Positions 61,168 through 64,000 of a stretch of 64,000 nucleotides of DNA are shown here, one piece after another. How positions within the stretch are numbered: position 1 is the stretch's first letter; each line of letters opens with the position of its first letter. The notes beneath the pieces were generated by a model, which saw only the letters and a program-made list of their open reading frames with translations, was not told the origin of the DNA and did no database searches. A program made the position numbers and the translations under genes. This stretch comes from Rickettsiaceae bacterium (GTDB lineage: Bacteria > Pseudomonadota > Alphaproteobacteria > Rickettsiales > UBA1997): the NCBI GenBank assembly GCA_021323225.1, contig JAJTCH010000005.1, positions 1 through 64,000 on the forward strand, written 5' to 3'.

Positions 61168-61566
61168 ATGATAAACCTACTTCTAGTTGCGATCGGCGGC
61201 GCTCTTGGCGCTTGTTCTCGTTACATATTCATCGCAGTCTTCCCGCAACATAACTTCTCTGGGAGTTTTTCCCACTTCCCCTTAAACACAATGTTGGTCA
61301 ACATCATCGGTTCCTTTCTTATGGGAGTTTTACATTTTTTTCTTACTAATTATTTAGACTCCATATCTCATCAATCTCGCTTATTGCTTGCAACCGGTGT
61401 TTTGGGAGGATTCACCACATTTTCTGCCTTTTCTTTTGATGTGTTTCGTCTTATCAATAATGGACAAATTGCCACGGCTTTTATCTATATTTTTTCTTCG
61501 GTGATTTTTTCGATCATGGCCATATTCATCGGCTATTTTTTATTGGTTTATTTAGCTCGAATTTAG
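61168..61566 (+). CDS. crcB: Fluoride exporter CrcB
   Basis: Small four-helix membrane protein that forms dimeric fluoride channels. The 132 residues from the ATG at 61168 show GGALGACSRY, PLNTMLVNIIGSFLMG with the conserved Asn, and GVLGGFTTFSAFSFD. The frame is open to 61105, but the extra 21 residues come from the repeat and are not family-like. I see no fluoride riboswitch upstream. Confidence 0.93.
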   Translation: MINLLLVAIGGALGACSRYIFIAVFPQHNFSGSFSHFPLNTMLVNIIGSFLMGVLHFFLTNYLDSISHQSRLLLATGVLGGFTTFSAFSFDVFRLINNGQIATAFIYIFSSVIFSIMAIFIGYFLLVYLARI

Positions 61567-61579
61567 ATCCTGTTCTCAC

Positions 61580-62464
61580 ATGAAAAAATTCACCATCAAT
61601 ATCGATAGCGCCGGAACAAGGCTGGATAAGTTCTTGGCAAGAAATGGGCTGGGTTTTGCGTTGGCGCAAAAATTGCTTAGGCAAAAGCAGATCAAGGTTA
61701 ATTCCCTAAAATCATCGGCGGATTATAAATTACAGGAAGGGGATGAGGTGCAGATTTTTGTTGATTTGAAGGCGAAGGATCCAAATGCCAAGCCTAGAAA
61801 AATTAATGAAGAAAAACTGAATCTGATTAAAAAATCCGTCATTTATAAAGATGATAATTTGCTGGCAATTGATAAGCCTTCAGGCATTGCTGTTCAAGCA
61901 GGAAATAAAAATGATTTTAGCATTGATGCGGCGCTTAGTTATTTAAAATTTGAAAAAGTCGAAACGCCGAAATTAGTGCATCGCCTGGATCGTGATACCA
62001 GCGGCATTTTGTTAATTGCCAGAAACCGCAAAACCGCTGCGCTTTTGACTGAGGCTTTTAAAAATAAAACTATCAAGAAAACTTATTTGGCATTGATTAG
62101 CGGTTCTCCTGCTAAAAAATCCGGCATAATTTCAATGCCGCTATCAGAAAAACCTTTTGGCACCGGCAAAATTGCGTTTAAGGATGAAGGCATGGGAAAA
62201 GAGGCGGTAACGCATTACAAGATTCTCAAAACTTTTGATGATTATTCGTTAATTGAGCTAAAGCCAATAACAGGGCGGATGCATCAACTAAGAGTGCATT
62301 GTAAAGAAATCGGCCATCCGATTATTGGGGATGGAAAATATGGACAGAAATCTCGCTTGATGAAAAGGCTCTGCCTGCATAGTTTGGCAATTGACATTGA
62401 TGATTTTTTCGGAAAAAAATTAATGATAGAAACCAAAAAGCCTGATTTTGTTTCTATGTCTTGA
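61580..62464 (+). CDS. rluC: Ribosomal large subunit pseudouridine synthase (RluC/RluD family)
   Basis: 294 residues: S4 RNA-binding domain (about 12-60), then the catalytic domain with HRLDRDTSGILLIARN (active-site Asp), GRMHQLRVH and IIGDGKYG. It converts uridines in 23S rRNA to pseudouridine. Whether it is RluC or RluD cannot be decided by eye. Confidence 0.92.
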   Translation: MKKFTINIDSAGTRLDKFLARNGLGFALAQKLLRQKQIKVNSLKSSADYKLQEGDEVQIFVDLKAKDPNAKPRKINEEKLNLIKKSVIYKDDNLLAIDKPSGIAVQAGNKNDFSIDAALSYLKFEKVETPKLVHRLDRDTSGILLIARNRKTAALLTEAFKNKTIKKTYLALISGSPAKKSGIISMPLSEKPFGTGKIAFKDEGMGKEAVTHYKILKTFDDYSLIELKPITGRMHQLRVHCKEIGHPIIGDGKYGQKSRLMKRLCLHSLAIDIDDFFGKKLMIETKKPDFVSMS

Positions 62465-62515
62465 TTTTGAAGCTCTAAGTGCCAGAATAGCAGCTCCTTT
62501 AACCATATCTAATCT

Positions 62516-62794
62516 ATGCAAGTTAAAATTTACCAACCAACTAACAACCCAATGCAATCCGGAACCAAAAAGCAAAATTGGCTTTTGGATTTTGTGCCGG
62601 AAAAAAACCATAAATCAATTGATAAGGTTATGGGTTGGACTTCATCTGACAATACTATGAGACAGCTCAGGATAAAATTTGAAAATTTGGAAGATGCTGT
62701 TAACTATGCCAAAACTCAAGGCTGGGATTATCAGGTTATCCAGCCACAAGAAGCTAAGATTGTTAAAAAATCTTACGCTGATAATTTTTTGTAA
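62516..62794 (+). CDS. NDUFS4-like accessory subunit of respiratory complex I
   Basis: The 92-residue protein contains MGWTSSDNTMRQLRIKFENLEDAVNYAKTQGWDYQV, which follows the pattern of mitochondrial NDUFS4 (the 18-kDa subunit): GW, a polar stretch, then DAV..A...GW.Y. Such genes occur in alphaproteobacteria and mitochondria. No nuo genes are in the window. It starts 51 bases after rluC and gshA follows 2 bases after it. Confidence 0.88.
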   Translation: MQVKIYQPTNNPMQSGTKKQNWLLDFVPEKNHKSIDKVMGWTSSDNTMRQLRIKFENLEDAVNYAKTQGWDYQVIQPQEAKIVKKSYADNFL

Positions 62795-62796
62795 AC

Positions 62797-64000
62797 ATGG
62801 ATATTCTAAAAACACTGCTTGAAAAAATTGAACAAAATCAGCAAAAGATTGACCAATTTTTCCAAAGAAAATTTTCGAATCCATTATTTTACAACTCGGT
62901 TGACCTGCGCCATTCGGGCTTCAAAATCGCTCCTGTTGATGTAAATTGTTTTCCGGCCGGTTTTAATAATCTCTCTTGCGCTTCACGAGATTTTGCAAAA
63001 AAAATTGTTGCAGATTTCCTTAAAAAAAATTTTCCTTCCGTTAAAAAAATCCTCATTCTTCCTGAGAGTCACACTAGAAATTTTCGATATTTAGAAAATG
63101 TTTTAGTGTTGCAAGAAATCATTGCCGGCGTGGCTGGAATAGAAGTTAAGATTGGCAGTTTGATTGCCGATATCCAAGATGTTTTGAGCATTGATCTTGA
63201 AAACGGCAAACAAATTCCTTTAGAAAAATTGGTTAGAAATGGTGATAAAATTTTTACCCAAAGCGGCTTTTGTCCTGATTTGATTATTGCCAATAATGAC
63301 TTTACCGATGGCGTGGCCGAGATTTTGCAAAACCTCACGCAACCAATAATACCATCAGTTAAACTTGGTTGGTATGTGAGAAAAAAATCAGTGCATTTTG
63401 ATGTTTATAACAAAGTTGTTGCTGAATTTTGTGAAATAATTGACCTTGATCCATGGCTGATTTCTACCATGCATCGTCACTGTGATGATGTTGATTTTAA
63501 GGAACGCAAAGGCGTTAAATGTTTAGCAAAATATGTTGATGAATTAATCGCCAATCTTAAAGAAAAATACCAGCAATATGGCATAAATGCTGAACCTTAT
63601 TGTTATATCAAGGCCGATAACGGCACTTATGGCATGGCGATCATGACTGTAAAATCCGGCGCTGAATTGCTGGAGCTAAACAAAAAAGACCGCAACAAAA
63701 TGAGTAGCATCAAAGGCAGCATTCAAAACACAACAGCCATCATCCAGGAAGGGGTTATAACTAAAGATTTGATCAAACACATGATTGCCGAGCCAATGAT
63801 TTATCTTATGGCTGGGGAAGTGGTTGGAGATTTATTTAGAGTGAATGATGCGCGAGATGAAAATATCAGCCTCAATGCCGCTGGAATGAGTTTTTATGAT
63901 TTAAGCGATTTAAGTGACAATGATTTGCAAATCGGATTGACAAAATCCGAAGTTAAAAAAGTTTATAACATGATTGCCAGGTTGTCTGCTCTGGCAGCTT
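62797..64000 (+). CDS. gshA: Glutamate-cysteine ligase, proteobacterial GshA type (3' end outside window)
   Basis: Open from the ATG at 62797 to the window end, 401 residues visible. The sequence has VDLRHSGFKIAPVDVNCFPAGFNNL near the N-terminus, LPESHTRN, YIKADNGTYGMAIMTV and VVGDLFRVNDA, the pattern of the ATP-grasp-like glutamate-cysteine ligases of the type found in Acidithiobacillus and relatives. It makes gamma-glutamylcysteine, the first step to glutathione. The family has about 430 residues, so only the C-terminal end should be missing. It pairs functionally with ggt. Confidence 0.9.
   Translation, partial: MDILKTLLEKIEQNQQKIDQFFQRKFSNPLFYNSVDLRHSGFKIAPVDVNCFPAGFNNLSCASRDFAKKIVADFLKKNFPSVKKILILPESHTRNFRYLENVLVLQEIIAGVAGIEVKIGSLIADIQDVLSIDLENGKQIPLEKLVRNGDKIFTQSGFCPDLIIANNDFTDGVAEILQNLTQPIIPSVKLGWYVRKKSVHFDVYNKVVAEFCEIIDLDPWLISTMHRHCDDVDFKERKGVKCLAKYVDELIANLKEKYQQYGINAEPYCYIKADNGTYGMAIMTVKSGAELLELNKKDRNKMSSIKGSIQNTTAIIQEGVITKDLIKHMIAEPMIYLMAGEVVGDLFRVNDARDENISLNAAGMSFYDLSDLSDNDLQIGLTKSEVKKVYNMIARLSALAA

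Overview
The window is AT-rich, densely coding bacterial DNA, most likely from an alphaproteobacterium of the order Rickettsiales or a close relative. Several features support this. A complete 16S rRNA gene stands alone, followed by rho instead of tRNA-Ile/Ala, 23S and 5S. There are genes for a Rickettsiales-type VirB type IV secretion system (virB3, virB4 and a very long virB6), a 665-residue ankyrin-repeat protein, GapR (DUF2312), an NDUFS4-like complex I subunit and FixH. Gene content is richer than in the most reduced Rickettsia: metE, metK, bioB, dapD, mgtA, ggt, gshA and two histidine kinases are present. I cannot name a genus from the sequence alone.

Layout: 1-1.4 kb holds the C-terminal end of a hybrid histidine kinase cut by the window edge. 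1.4-4.7 kb holds lepB and gpmI divergent from murB. 4.7-5.6 kb is a repeat and tRNA block (tRNA-Tyr, a lipoprotein gene, tRNA-Gly) with two kinds of palindromic repeat. 5.6-14.9 kb holds hda, lpdA, a small exported Ala/Lys-rich protein, birA, pgeF, ychF, mgtA, an unknown membrane protein and dapD. 14.9-17.0 kb is the stand-alone rRNA unit with two candidate promoters and its own processing stem. 17-22.3 kb holds rho, an SDR, an MFS transporter and an ABC exporter. 22.3-28.1 kb holds ggt, virB3, aspS, tRNA-Arg and pccB. 28.1-31.1 kb holds fixH, rnpA and rpmH, then atpD and a short atpC.

31.1-35.5 kb holds the LRR-ankyrin protein, mrdA and mreD. 35.6-41 kb holds tyrS, ygfZ, an unusual malate-dehydrogenase-like protein with a C-terminal extension, and a sensor kinase. 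41-45.8 kb is a tightly packed run (TauE/SafE permease, TIGR02186-like protein, universal stress protein, murJ, bioB), mostly with overlapping ends. 46-48 kb holds rbfA, rseP and gapR, then a hairpin-rich non-coding stretch. 48.2-53.5 kb is virB4-virB6. 53.7-64 kb holds a thioredoxin-reductase-like ferredoxin reductase, lolC, metE, ccmB, an outer membrane protein, metK, crcB, rluC, an NDUFS4 homologue and gshA, which runs off the window end.

Functional links: metE and metK cover methionine and SAM formation. gshA and ggt cover glutathione synthesis and breakdown. bioB, birA and pccB form a biotin chain. gpmI, lpdA, atpDC, ndufs4 and ccmB belong to central energy metabolism. murB, mrdA, mreD, murJ and dapD show that peptidoglycan is made. 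The virB genes and the LRR-ankyrin protein suggest interaction with a eukaryotic host. Regulatory signals found by eye include a shared promoter layout (-10 box followed directly by a C-rich tract) at the 16S gene, tRNA-Tyr, tRNA-Arg and virB3.
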